64,000 bases of DNA, taken from assembly GCA_964036295.1 (NCBI GenBank), contig OZ038464.1, positions 19,605,443 to 19,669,442 of the forward strand. The letters are read 5' to 3'. Source of the stretch: Plumapathes pennacea. Its lineage: Eukaryota > Cnidaria > Anthozoa > Antipatharia > Myriopathidae. The translations under genes and the position numbers were made by a program. The notes below the pieces were generated by a model. The model was not told where the DNA came from and searched no databases. It saw only the letters and a list, made by a program, of their open reading frames with translations. Below, in pieces: positions 1 to 50,856 of the stretch. Every line of letters begins with the position of its first letter. The stretch's first letter is position 1.

Positions 1-37462
<37,462 letters not shown>

Positions 37463-38536
37463 TGTGCACGCTTCCCGCATCAAACGCTTGTATATTGTTT
37501 ATTATTAACAGTAAAGCTCGACAGGTGAGCATTGCCTTAGGTAGATCTGCAATCGAACTCCTTATTTCTCTCAGCGTTTTAAAGGTTAAATAAAATCTAC
37601 TTTAAACTGGTCTCCACTGACACGCTCGTTCCCAGACTCATTTACGCAACATGTTAAGGGTGGGGGAAGGTGATTGAAATGGTGAATATTCTAAGAATTT
37701 TAAAAGTATCATATGAATCCTGCACATACTAAACACCAAGCTGTTCTAAAGCATCAAAACATCCCTAAATAGCGAATAAGACCAACAGATCCTAAAATAT
37801 CCTAAAGCCCCAATAATAGCATAAACTTACGATACTTGTCCTCTGGTTTAAGTCTCTAAAATGTGCTCGAGACCGATTGCAGCTGCTTCTTGATCTCATC
37901 TACAGAACTAGCACTTCTTATAATTTCAGGTAGAGCAATGCACTCTCTGAGTTGCATAGTTAGCGAATCTGCTTATTCCAATGTCGTTCCCAGGGCCTTT
38001 TGTTTTGAAGGAAAAGGCCCTGGGAACGAGGTTGTGCTTTTCCCAGCTGCTAGAAAGGCCGTTAAGGTACCGTGTCAGGACCTAGTTTTTGTTGGCAGTC
38101 TGACTGATTGCGATTAATTGCGGGTGTCATATCGATGAACGCCTTCATTTGATGTGATCTCAAGGTGATGTTTTTGGGGACTGTTGACACAAAAACAAAT
38201 AAGCCGCCGCAATGGAGACAGCCAGGGCAGCTACGCGCGCAGAAGCTGAACACGCAAGGGAAGTTAGCGGTCTTGTTGTGCAATATTTGAAACTACACAT
38301 AATCTGACGCAGTGTTCGTTGCTCTGAAAACGTGCCGCCCCGCCCATTTCTTCAACCTCATCCGCGCCGCGCCCTGGTACGTGAGTCGTTACTGAGCACG
38401 CGGTTTATGATCAGCGGTGTTTCTATTAATGGCGGCTGGTTCCGCTCGACAAACAACTTTGAGGTTTGACTCGAAACCGTGCGGAGTGAAATGAATTAGA
38501 TTCCTGTGATGTTATTGTTTACATTTTTAAATTGAC
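37463..38536. other. Collagen 3' flank and PAGR1-like promoter region
   Basis: Holds the collagen polyadenylation signal, a 17-bp-arm hairpin at 37985-38029 (cgttcccagggcctttt and its inverse, probably a short transposon remnant), and a GC-richer stretch at about 38325-38400 with ccgcccc upstream of the next gene. Confidence 0.55.
37589..37594 (+). promoter_or_regulatory. Polyadenylation signal of the collagen gene
   Basis: AATAAA lies 127 bases after the collagen stop codon and is the first such hexamer downstream, so it is the likely 3'-end signal. Confidence 0.55.
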
Positions 38537-40681
38537 ATGACCATGACGGAAGAAAAAAAAGACTCAAACTGGGACGTTCCTTGCAGCGATGGGGAGGGGG
38601 AAAGCGACGAAATTCCCTTGGCTGTCGTGACACTTTACAAAAGCATCGAAGAGAAAGGAGTGTTGGAACTGCGAGTTGAGGAATACCGGAGACCCAAAGT
38701 GAATACACCACAAGAAGAATGCGCTTCAAAAGAAAGCAATGCAGATCAATGTACCAACAAGAGTCCGTTAGAGAGTATTGTAGAACCAGGGGACGAGGGA
38801 GCACAGCGAGCGCCCAAGTAAGTTGTTCCCCATCTCTTTTTCACTACAGGCGAAACAAGATGTTGCTGAGACAGTGAAAATTATGTCTTTTGGGCTAAAA
38901 GTGGACGTTGTTGGGCTTTACACAATTATATGCGTCGTGAAATATTTGTATATGTAATAGGACTACATGCTGTCCAATTTGGAAATAATTGGATGAGAAA
39001 ATTCCGAGGGCGCAGGCCGAGTCCAATTTGGCAGTCAGAGGAATTTTTCAAATTCAATTATTTCCAAATTGGACAGCATGTAGTCCTGTTATGTGTTAAT
39101 GTGTTAGTGTTAATGTAATGTAGTCCTGTTAGCTGTTGCAGTTGTTTACATTAGGTATGACTTTTATTACTTTCTATCCATAATTAACTATTATGTTTAC
39201 TATATCATTGTTATCATTATTATCTTACCACTATAACTAGTATTTCATTAACATAACACTTCTCCTAAGTCCAACTTCTAACATCAAAAAAAAAAAAAGA
39301 AAAAGAAACATCTGTATTTCCACTGACCCTCGCCATATAAGCCTTTGAATTCGGCTTTTCACGTGTAATCTTACAATATGATATAAGGAGGAATAAAATT
39401 GTTGTTATTATTAAAAAAAAATTATATTGTACACACAAGGAACTAAACAATATTGCTGTTGTTTGTATAGACATACATTGTATTTTTCAAACTGTCCAAC
39501 TAATCCCTAATTGGACAGTTTGAAAAATTAAGAAGTAAGACAGTAGTTGCTTGTACAGGATTTCAAGTGTACAATATAATTCCTAGCACTTTCTACTCTA
39601 GCTGATACCTGTGCTAACTAACCTCTGGTCCATGTCACTGAACATCATCAATCTCTAGAGTGATATAAATTGTTCTCTTGTTGCCGGTGTTTTTCTTAGG
39701 CCTGCTCTGGCCCCTTCTGTCTTTGATTATGATGACGATGATCAGGATGACGATGGCACTGGAACCTGCCAACTTCCCAGGAGAACTCCCAAGTTAGGTA
39801 AGATATCCCATCTCCTATATTTCCTTTCTACACACAGTTAGGGGCCAGGGCAAATCCTCTATATTTCCTGTATAGGGACATTTTACTGAACATGGTATGG
39901 TTTTCAGGGTTCTGGACTCTCAAATAAAGTAAATATTGCTTCTGGAGTTAGAAGAGAAACTCGACCCTCTGTTTGATGAATTGCTTACTTTGCTGTCACC
40001 AGAAGTTATGCTGTCATTGTCCCCATGTTAAAGTGAATAACTCTGTTTTTCTAAGACACTATATATTTAGCGATATGTACCCAGTTGTTATCCACTGTTG
40101 CAAGAGAATACAGGGGTGTGATATGGTACATGCATTATCCACTCAACACAGGGAAACTCAACAGGAAGAGATGTGCAACACTACAAAATGTGATATCAGA
40201 CTTGAAGAGATTTCACAATTTAGACAGCAAAAATGAAGAGGTATGGAAACACATTGAGAAACAAGCATAAATGCAGAGCTTATAAGACTTTAATGTGTAG
40301 ATAAAAAATTGACCATATTGTGATTTGGTATTAACTTCAGCTACATTTTACAGCTTACTTTTCTATTGAAGATATTTACAATACTTATTCATAACTTACT
40401 GTTTCACAGGTTGAGCTGGAAAAGCAGCAGCCAGAGCAAGATAGAAGTGTTGCTCATGACACAGGTCAGAAACATAATATGCAGGATATTAACATTATCA
40501 CCTCATTATTGTATGTCAAAAACAGTTATATTGATAATAAGTGTTATAGTAAATCAAAATGGCAAAAAACTTGGCAGAAAAGGTGACGTCACGCCACGTC
40601 AAGATGACACATGTGTATGTTGAGATATAATGCACACGCGTTTATCAATCAGATCATGCGTCCTATCCACTTTATCTTATA

Positions 40682-40745
<64 letters not shown>

Positions 40746-40995
40746 TTGCTTGGCACTGAGTTTGGCAGCCCTTCATCAGCACAAAACATCTTTATAAATT
40801 AAAAGTTTTATTATTTGAAATAATGGTTTGTATAAAAAGTACTGTACATTACACATCATTCAGTTTAGTTCACACTGACAATACTTCCACCAAGTTTTTA
40901 AAGTTCTTACGCCATACTATTACAGCACGCTGAAGATTTGTCTTAATGTTTTAGAAAGCAAGAATCCAGTACAAGAAAGTGGTGCCTTGCACTAG
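38537..40995 (+). CDS. PAGR1: PAXIP1-associated glutamate-rich protein 1-like (PAGR1/PA1)
   Basis: PAGR1 is a small nuclear subunit that joins PAXIP1/PTIP to the KMT2C/D histone H3K4 methyltransferase complexes. Exons: 38537-38817, 39700-39797, 40152-40240, 40410-40464, and probably 40955-40995 (stop TAG). Phases agree across all junctions. Family landmarks: an N-terminal NWDVPCSDGEGE block (human has a DW.VPCSDEE equivalent), the helix VVTLYKSIEEKGVLEL, an acidic FDYDDDDQDDD stretch, RRTPKL, then a basic helix ISDLKRFHNLDSKNEE, which matches the LDKVLSDMKRHKKLEEQ region of mammals. The predicted length is about 187 residues against about 254 in human; the acidic N-terminal extension is shorter. 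The last exon is the weakest part. Introns hold inverted-repeat elements and an (AAT)n tract. Confidence 0.75.
38956..39091. repeat. Fold-back element in the PAGR1-like intron 1
   Basis: Arms aggactacatgctgtccaat (left, extending over 38956-38991) and the inverse (39055-39091) enclose about 63 bases. It is palindromic with no coding sequence. Confidence 0.8.
39482..39528. repeat. 18-bp-arm hairpin in the PAGR1-like intron 1
   Basis: The arms atttttcaaactgtccaa (39482-39499) and the inverse (39511-39528) are perfect, with an 11-base loop. The 'tgtccaa' core is shared with the fold-back element at 38956-39091. Confidence 0.85.
40680..40744. repeat. (AAT)n microsatellite
   Basis: About 65 bases of AAT triplets in the last intron of the PAGR1-like gene. 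Confidence 0.95.
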
Positions 40996-42042
40996 CTATA
41001 TGTAGTGTAAGCAAAGGTGAGTAGCATGGGCTGTAGTGACATTAATTTATACAGCTGTATATCGGTCCTTTATACCAAAATAATGCTTCTGAAAGTGATC
41101 TCCAAATATGTCCTGTTTTTGATGTAAAATTTTTGAAGGGCACAGTTTTCCATTAAATCATGATGTTCAAGATTTTCTGTGATCACTGACTGAGCCAGTG
41201 AAGAGACTGTCTCAACAACTTAAACCATACCCAGCCTCTGTAGCTGTACTTAACTGTAGTTTTTGCTTGAACCAGAGCTCTGCAAGTCAGTCACAGCTGT
41301 TCAGGTGCAAACTCAACGACGGTGACCAAAAGGACTGGGACACTATTAAAACGTATCTGTGGATGGCAAGCATACTCAGCCAGCATGTACACACACACAA
41401 GCACTTGTTGACGCACAAGCCCACCTTATCACAAACTATGCGTACTTACATGTACTGCAAGGTAGAAGGAAGGTTGTGTGGCGGCAGCATCGAGGATTAA
41501 CTCTATATATCTGTTTCTTGGTGTTCAGATTTTTCTGTGCTCAGATCATAAACAAACACAGGGAATCTAAAAATGTGAACTCAAAGGCAGTCTTTGCTTG
41601 ACAGGAAATAGTCTGGTACAATGTCTGTTGGCATCATGAATTTGTTTTCCAAGTTAAAGACTAAAGTATTACTACTTAAATTAATCATACTGATATAATT
41701 AGTTAATTAATATTGAGTTGTTCAAGATATCTATAATACACTTTATGATTGATATTTTTATATGTTCCCAAAGTAGCATTTTGTTTGTTTTACATAATTT
41801 ATTAATATTAATAATAAGTTTTGTTGTATATCTCTTAGTTTTGAAGCAATATCTGCTGCAATATTATAACAAGTGGACCATAGAGGTAGACAGACTAGAA
41901 TCTGTGTAAAGGAATCAGGTTTGAATCATGTGCCCACATGTAGTACTTAGATAGTAAGTCAGTTGAGACAAGGTGTACCATTTTGTAATTTTTAATAATA
42001 ATTATTAATGAATGCAACTTTGCTCCTGTTTCTTTGCTGAGT
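40996..42042. other. Spacer between the PAGR1-like and PECR-like 3' ends
   Basis: The two genes converge here. The stretch is A/T-rich and holds only short unconvincing reading frames (for example 41198-41500). TTTATT near 41797 could be a minus-strand polyadenylation signal for the PECR-like gene. Nothing else is supported. Confidence 0.5.
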
Positions 42043-44132
<2,090 letters not shown>

Positions 44133-44300
44133 CTTGTATCCGGGCGTGTAAAGCCCTGGGGACGAGGCGTGGAAAGTCTGGGACGAGAGCTTGGCGCGTC
44201 TTTTCTTGTTTTCAGTTGGAGAGGACAAGTGTTCACAACAAGGAACCACATAATAATTACTTCACAATGCACTAGAACAACAGAGAGGTGTCTCGTCATG
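44133..44300. promoter_or_regulatory. Putative bidirectional promoter, PECR-like / LRRC45
   Basis: Only 168 bases separate the two divergent start codons, so 5' UTRs and promoters of both genes must share this space. No TATA box is evident. Confidence 0.45.
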
Positions 44301-47300
44301 ATGGAGAACTTTCACAAGAGGTACTTGAGAATTTGTCGTGAGCATCACGTCTTTCCACTGGAGGCCGTTGTTCGTCATGTGCAGAGTGTTGTAGAAGGAC
44401 ACGAGCAAAGCGCCAGAATATTGGACCTGTCTTCGTACAACTTCACGCCAGAGGACTGCCGTGCGCTTGCCACAACACTGACAGACGACATGCACTTCGA
44501 AGAGGTCGACTTCTCTGATTGTTTGCTGAGTGAAGAGTCGTGCAAGCTGCTTCTTTTAGGGCTGATGGAAAATAAATCAATCAAACGGTTGAGTTTGAAG
44601 GGTAACAATGTTCGTTGTGGCGGTGCCGAAGTTTTGGGTCAATTTTTGAAAAGAAACACTTGCACGGAAAGCTTGCAACTGGAGTGGAATTCTCTTGGGC
44701 TGTGGGACAGTGGAATAGCCTCTCTTTCTGAGGGACTTGCTCTCAATCAAATCGTGCGAGTTTTGGACCTCAGGAACAACCAAATAACACACGAGGGAGC
44801 GGGACAGATCGCGGCAGCTCTGAGAAGGAATCAGATTTTGCGAAATCTCGATCTACGTTGGAACAACCTGGGCCTTCTTGGAGGCAGAGAGATGCTGGGC
44901 ATGTTGAAGTACAACAAGAACTTAACAAGCCTCGATTTGACAGGTTTGGCTGAAGTGTACAACGGGGGGCGGGGGTCCAGTCTTACACAGGGTCACTTTA
45001 AATGATACAATTAACTTTAAATGATACAATTTTTTTTTTTTGAGGGGGGATTTTTAATTTTTGTTATTAAGAGCCCTTTTGTCTTAGACAGGGTATTGAA
45101 ATTTACAGGTTTGTGTCTATTCTACACAAGTTTGGAAACATTCATGCTGACAGATTAATTCCTTTATTCGCCATCATTTTACAGAATAGTGAGGAAGCGT
45201 TTACACTTGATAACTACAGTGGCAGGAGATCTTAGCAAGCCCTACTGGGCTTTTCAGAGAAGATCCCCAGTCAAAAAAATAAACAACTCATTATTACTAA
45301 TAATTAGTATTAATTATTACTAATTACTAATATTATTACTAATAATATTAGTGCAATTATTGCAGCTCAGATGATGGCTTTGATTAAAAAGTAATATAGT
45401 TTTCACTATCAAACTAAAATTTAGTTATAATTATCACTAAAATCTAAATGATTTTGGATATAAGTCTTAATAGAATTTTTTAATAAGGTATAAGATTTCA
45501 ATTCTCTTAAGGATTCTGGAAGGCTGTTCCATATATGTGCCCCCTGTACTTTACAGAGAGTTTTCCATAATATTGGTCCTCTGATGATCAATGTGTATAT
45601 TACTGGCTGATCGGGTATTGTAATTATGTAATTTTTCATTTTTTGTAAAGTAATCACTGAAGATTTGAGGTAACTTATTGTCAAGGTATGAGTACATAAA
45701 AAGAGCTATTGAGTATTTGTTGAGCTCATATATATTCATTATATTGAGTGACTTAAATATCTGCTTAGTTTCTTCTCTATATCCAGAAAAAGTCATAATT
45801 CTAATAATTTTTTTCTGTATCATGAATATAGGCTGAAGTCTAGTTGGGTATGTACTGGTCCAAGTAATATTGCAATTTATTAAGTATGGGTATACCATAG
45901 AATAATATAAGGTAGTAAGACTTTTGCAAGATAAGTATTGCCTTGGCCTAGCCATTATTCCTGTTATTTTTGGTATCTTTGTTGCTACCTGATTAATGTG
46001 ATTTCCATGCTGATCTTCACATTCATGTAACAAACTGTTCCTGTCAGGTAATAACATTCCCCAGGACATCCTGCGAGCTGTTACGGTCGCTGTAAAACAG
46101 AATGGTGACAGGCAGGCAGAGTATGAGGAGCAAAGAATTCAGACAGAGAAACTGAACAAAGAGCTGGAGAAAGTGGAAGAACTGAAAAGGATGGAGGTAG
46201 GAAATACAATGACAAAAGAGTCTCACCATGAACACTTCATTATTAACTAAAGTAGAAGCTAGTCATGGCAAGTTTTGTCTCAATAAGTTTCTGCAGTATG
46301 AAAATCATTTTCCCATTTTTGTTGCATAAGTATTTATGTATTCATATTTATGTATTGGGCAGATCATAACTCTAAAGGAAGAGATGGACAGAGAAAGAGC
46401 TAACCATGACCAGCTGAGTAGAACAACACAAGAGAAAGTTCAACAGCTGCGAGATGCCTTGGAAGAGCGGAAGGCTGCCTTCAATTCTGTATCTGCTAAA
46501 CTCTCTGCTACAGATGCAGAGCTGTCTCTACAAAAGCAAAAGTGTCTGGATTTTGAGAATCTTGTGAGCTCCCTAAAGATAGAATTACATTCAGAAAGGG
46601 ACCAGAGGATGCAAGATGGGTCACAACACAGCAAAACAGTGGAGGGGCTTTTGGAGGAAGAGAGGAAACTGAAGGCTGATGTGAGCAATCTTCAGCGCAA
46701 CAACACAAGCTTGGAGCAGAAAGTATCCCTGTTGGAAACGGAAAATGAACAAATCAATGCTGAGTTTGTTACAAAGGGGAAAGTCAGTGATCACAAGTTT
46801 CAAGTCCAGCTACAAGAAACGGAAAATATGCTGCAAAAAGAAATAAGTGCTTTGCAAAAGAAGAGCATCGAAAACAGTGATTTTGCAAGACTAAAAATCC
46901 AACAGCTTGAGGAAGAAAGGAATGACTTAGAAGGAGAAGTGAGCCGTTTAAAGTCAGAAGTTGTTTGTACAAAACTAAGGGCAGATGAAGATCTTATGAA
47001 CTGCAAGGCAAGGCTCAAACAAGAAGAACTTCTGCGCTCAAAACAGTATGAGGAAAGAATCAGTATACTTCAAACATCACGTGATGATGTTCAAGGACAG
47101 AACACAAAACAGTTGTCACAACTGAATGAGTTACAGACTCAGAACAGCTCCGTGATCCGGGAGTGCGAGTCTCTCAAAAGACAGGTGGACAGTCTGAAAC
47201 AAGAACTGGACCAGAGAGAGAAAGAACACAGAGGGGAAGTCGCTCAGCTGAGGTCAGAGGTTGACAATGGACGAAAAACACAACGTGAACTTAGGGACAA

Positions 47301-47535
47301 AATCTCAAGCTTAGAAGCTGACATCCTGGAAAGTGGCAGACAGAATAAAGAAGCCCTCAGTGCTAAAGACAATGAGGTTGCTATTCTAAACGAGAAACTT
47401 AGGTCAAAGGAAAATGAACTAAGAAGAGCACATGAGGAAGAAGTCAAAAGAGCAGACCTCCTGGAGAAAGCAATGTATGCCTATGTGTCAAGTACAAGGT
47501 CTGCATCACAACCAAGCTCTCCTTACAAAACCTGA
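44301..47535 (+). CDS. LRRC45: Leucine-rich repeat-containing protein 45
   Basis: LRRC45 is a centrosome-linker protein in vertebrates (it acts with rootletin/CEP250 in centrosome cohesion and at basal bodies). Exons 44301-44943, 46048-46196 and 46363-47535 give 654 residues, close to the human 670. The first exon has an N-terminal RYLRICREHHV helix and ribonuclease-inhibitor-type leucine-rich repeats (LSLKGNNVRCGGAEVLG, LQLEWNSLGLWD, LDLRNNQITHEGA, LDLRWNNLGLLGG). The second completes the last repeat (GNNIPQDILRAV). The third is one long coiled coil ending YAYVSSTRSASQPSSP, like the human C-terminus. An ATG three bases upstream (44298) is also possible; I chose MENF by similarity to human MEEF. 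Intron 1 contains a LINE fragment. Confidence 0.93.
45290..46012 (-). mobile_element. 5'-truncated non-LTR retrotransposon (LINE) fragment
   Basis: On the minus strand about 45551-46012 codes for the C-terminal part of a reverse transcriptase ORF2 (LYYSMVYPYLINCNITW, then IFMIQKKIIRIMTFSG and YNTRSASNIH), a motif series seen in several LINE clades. A frameshift near 45560-45680 moves the tail into another frame, ending at 45421. A run of ATT/AAT-like repeats at about 45290-45355 fits a LINE 3' tail. The upstream RT core is missing. The fragment lies antisense in LRRC45 intron 1. Confidence 0.75.
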
Positions 47536-48351
47536 TAACAAGCCTTGTCACTCAAAGTGAACGACAGACTGATACAAAGGAATACTGTAGTTAGTTTAGT
47601 GGTAGCATGTAGAATGTACTGTAACGAACCGAGTGGATGTAGGTCGAGAGGGAGAAACCAAGTCGTCTCGAAGCGAGGAGCGCAGAAGTTCGGGAGCCGG
47701 GCGTTACACGAGTCAAAACAAGTGCTTCAACTGAGTCTTGAACTGAATGCGTTTATTGGACTAAAATCACCAGTTTATATATGCTCTTAGCTTAGCTAGC
47801 AGCACATACACAAGCTAGGATGGGCTAGTACATTTCCTGAATTGTAAACAAGTTAATTAAGGTCAAAGCCACATCATGATTAGGGTCAGTAAGCATTTCT
47901 GCAGCACAACTGATTACAAAGGTTAGCGAATGTGTGAAAGCATTAGGCTGTTAGAACAATACCTACCAACTGAACAAACTATGAGTCATCTATTATTTAG
48001 GCCGCGAGCATGTCCGTGCTACGCCTTTCCTGAGATCCCGAGGTATACATTCCAACATGGTGACTACACAAGTATCTAACAGCGTGTGTATGAAGCTTAT
48101 GCATGACCTATTACCTAATTAGTAACGTGATTGTAAATATGCATGACCTAAGGTTTGCTACAGTACCGACAAAGTCAATGTGGAAATACTAAGCACATTC
48201 TTTACAGCATTTAGCATATTCACATCAAGTTTATGATAAATAATCTGTCATAAAAAGACACCAGCACAATGGGTAGCATCAAGTTGATTTTGAGGTTGAT
48301 TTTGGTTTTATTTTACTGGTGATCTCATCCAACTGTCCCCCTAAATAGTGG
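47536..48351. other. Spacer between LRRC45 and the GGACT-like gene
   Basis: The genes converge here. Most of the spacer is the candidate solo LTR described separately; no coding sequence is convincing. Confidence 0.55.
47620..48162. mobile_element. Candidate solo LTR
   Basis: A 543-bp stretch starts TGTAACGAACC and ends TTTGCTACA, giving TGTA...TACA-type ends. It is flanked by a 4-bp duplication GTAC (47616-47619 and 48163-48166), as expected for a Ty3/Gypsy-type insertion after recombination between LTRs. There is no coding sequence. The evidence is only ends and flanks, so the call is moderate. Confidence 0.5.
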
Positions 48352-49816
48352 CTATACAGGCTTCACATCTTGTGACTGTTCCTTTATGTTTGCAGTATTT
48401 GATCGTTCAGTTGGTCCAGCATATTTAGAACTATGCTCCTGGGTATAAGAAGTCAGTAATGGTAATGTTAGCAGTTCTTTCTTGTAGTTGTTCAGACAGT
48501 AAATGTCACACATCACTTCAGTTTGCTGTTCATCACTTGTGATGATTGGGCAAGCTGTTCTCTTGTACCAAGTTGGATGTCCCTCCAACACATCAAGGGT
48601 TGACAAAGCTTCTTGGTCCACTTCATAGATTTCACCTTCTACAAGCTGTAGCACCCACACAAAACAAGCAACAACACGTGAATCAGGTGCAAATGAGGGG
48701 TACAGCAAAAAATTTAAAATACAAAGAAGATGAGGGGAAAGTAGAAACATTACAAAAATGGCACAAGCTGTATAACACTATTAATCAGTGACTTGAGTTC
48801 TCTGTTGTTTTTCCCGTTCCCCACAAATCGATCTAGTACTTGATCAACCACAGCAAATACACTGGGGTCTGGGCTCCACTCAGTCTCTTGGGGTGGAAGT
48901 AGTTTGGTAAGCAAAAAAGGTCAAATATTATGTCTTCTTCAAACTCGATCGTATGTCATTAAACTTATTATCTCTTGAAACAAAAATGATCTGACTCAGC
49001 ACATGGGGGACGTTGACAAGAGTTTGAGGGAGCACAGGCGGCCCAAGCTGATTGACTGTGTGACGTCACGGTCGGGTTTTATAAGCAAATGTATGGGAGA
49101 TTTTAGTCAATCGATAACTCGAAAAATATTGCGAGAATAAAGCTTAGACTTGCTTACCTTGTTGTTGTGGTGGCTTTCTTGCTGCTGTAGCGATTTCAGC
49201 GTGTTTCGAAAGATCTTTCTGTTAGAGAGGAAAAATTCAGCGAAACACGCTGAAATCGCTACAGCAGCAAGAAAACCACCACAACAACAAGGTTAGCAAG
49301 TCTAAAACTTTATTCTCGCAATATTTTTCGAGTTATCGATCGACTAAAATCTCCCATACATTTGCTTATAAAACCCGACCGTGACGTCACACAGTCAATC
49401 AGCTTGGGCCGCCTGTGGTTCATTCGACTGACACCTGACCCCTAAACGGTACCACGTCACATAAAAATGTCAACGTTTGATGTTGAGCACCCTAAGCGGT
49501 ACCAAAACCGTAATTTTGACCCCTAAGCGGTACGACGAGCATCCCCGTCCTTTCTTATATGGAAGTACCCCTCTCCCGGGGAGTTGGGGCTCGGTGTCGT
49601 AAGTACAAAAGTTTAATAGCGTACCTCTCCCTTCCCTGGTAAAGGAAGGACAAACGGAATGTTGGCGTCCGTGGCGACAACAAGAGGATACTTATTCTTG
49701 GTACGACCGGTCATCAGGAATTTTACAAACCCCTTTGGGGGATCCCCCAGTAGACGGTGGTTCGGAAAGCCACGCTTCAGAGTGCCGTACACAAAAACCT
49801 TCACCAGATCCGCCAT
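48352..49816 (-). CDS. GGACT: Gamma-glutamylaminecyclotransferase-like protein
   Basis: GGACT releases 5-oxoproline and free amine from gamma-glutamylamines such as those left by transglutaminase crosslinks. Two exons: 49816-49625 (64 codons) and 48645-48352, giving about 161 residues. The N-terminus has the family signature VFVYGTLKRGFPNH with the YGTL loop. The exon junction restores PGKGE-LVEGEIYEVD, which matches the human PGSGRLVEGEVYAVD region. LDVLEGHPTWYKR carries the acidic residue aligned with the catalytic Glu. An in-frame ATG at 49834 would add six residues; I prefer MADL. The intron contains a 385-bp palindromic element. A related gene lies at 50857-51593. Confidence 0.88.
49033..49417. 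repeat. 385-bp near-perfect palindrome in the GGACT-like intron
   Basis: Arms of about 176 bases (49033-49208 and 49241-49417) surround a 32-base centre. The ends are cacaggcggcccaagctgat and its inverse, and the arms contain ttgttgttgtggtgg and tgtgacgtcacggtcggg. Differences between arms are few. It has the form of a fold-back MITE. Confidence 0.93.
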
Positions 49817-50154
49817 GATTAGTTTCGGTCCCACTCCACTCGGTACGGATCCCAGTCCTCCTCATCTTATACGGGGAGGCTCCGCCCGAAAAAGAGTATC
49901 TTTTTCAGACTGAAGGTATATGAAAGGGATGCCTTTTGTGCTTCAACACCTCTATCAGTAAAACTTAATGTCCCCCCCCTCCTACATGTGTCTGGGACAG
50001 GTGATTCAGAGATCTCCCTGAAGTCCCATACTCCCATTCATGACTAAAATCAACATTGATACACACTACAGTAAACAGATTTATGGTAGATATTAACATT
50101 TTATTTTTTCTCCAAATAGCAGTGCAGTAATATTGTATTCTCCTTGTAACAAAT
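49817..50154. other. Spacer between GGACT-like 5' end and SNRNP35 3' end
   Basis: Contains the GGACT-like upstream region and, at 50100-50105, TTTATT (AATAAA on the minus strand), the likely polyadenylation signal of SNRNP35. Nothing else is recognised. Confidence 0.5.
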
Positions 50155-50721
50155 CTATCTTCTCATCGATTTAACAGGTAATGGCCTTCTGAAGGGGCGA
50201 TCCCTTCCTCCAAACCTGAGTTGTCCAGATTCCTTCCGCCCACCAAACCCGCCTCCTAGTCTCCTTGGTATCCAGCCCTTGAGCGTCCTCTCTAACTCAT
50301 ATTCAACCAGAATAGTGCACCCATCAAGTTCAACTCTGTTCATTTCTTTCCACGCCAGTCTGGTGTCCCTTTCGTCTTTAAACTCTACAAACGCATAACC
50401 CCTGGAGAAGCCAGTCACTAAATCTCTGACAAGCCTGCACTTGCTGATCTCACCAAATTTCTGGAATACACTCAGCAGAGTTTTTTCTGTCGTATCTTTG
50501 CTCAGTTTTCCAACAAAAAGAGTCTTGTATGGATCCCCACCAACTCTCTTGTTCGGTTTGTATTTTGCCTGCAGTGCTCGCCACACGGCCTTGTCGTGTG
50601 CTATCGTGTCCGTTCCGTCAATACTTCCTGCCTGCACGGGGTGATATGTTCTTGCCAGAAGACTCCAGTTGTCCGCGGTTGGTAGGACAAAGTCGGCAAA
50701 GCCTTCCTTGTTGGACTCCAT
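50155..50721 (-). CDS. SNRNP35: U11/U12 small nuclear ribonucleoprotein 35 kDa protein
   Basis: A component of the U11/U12 di-snRNP that recognises the 5' splice site of U12-type introns. Single coding exon, 188 residues. The order matches the family: YHPVQAGSIDGTDTIAHD, AVWRALQAKYKPNKRV, then an RRM with RNP2-like LFVGKL and RNP1-like GFSRGYAFVEF, and the highly conserved VEYELERTLKGWIPRRLGGG and KESGQLRFGGRDRPFR. Human SNRNP35 is 246 residues with a long Arg/Glu/Asp-rich tail; here the protein stops shortly after the RRM extension (ending KSMRR). I chose MESNKEG as start; an upstream ATG in the same frame (50823) would add 34 residues without family similarity. It is divergent from the second GGACT-like gene. 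Confidence 0.94.
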   Translation of the reverse strand: MESNKEGFADFVLPTADNWSLLARTYHPVQAGSIDGTDTIAHDKAVWRALQAKYKPNKRVGGDPYKTLFVGKLSKDTTEKTLLSVFQKFGEISKCRLVRDLVTGFSRGYAFVEFKDERDTRLAWKEMNRVELDGCTILVEYELERTLKGWIPRRLGGGFGGRKESGQLRFGGRDRPFRRPLPVKSMRR

Positions 50722-50856
50722 TTGTGTTGTGGAATAGGAAAAGATGCGAAACACCGGTAATACTTCATGTATGCCTGAACACAATGTCCTAGACTCGTCC
50801 CCGGGGTTTTTCGTCCAATGCAAATTCCAGAGGCCTGGAACAAGACCGTGGGGTCG
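50722..50856. promoter_or_regulatory. Putative bidirectional promoter, SNRNP35 / GGACT-like 2
   Basis: 135 bases between divergent start codons of two genes; both promoters or 5' UTRs must lie here or within the neighbouring first exons. Confidence 0.4.

Noticed and set aside
41198..41500. 100-codon plus-strand ORF between PAGR1-like and PECR-like genes
   Set aside because: No recognisable domain, His/Thr-rich low complexity, and no splice signals tying it to a gene.
44169..44297. N-terminal extension of LRRC45
   Set aside because: The frame is open upstream but has no ATG before 44298, and the family starts at the MENF-like position.
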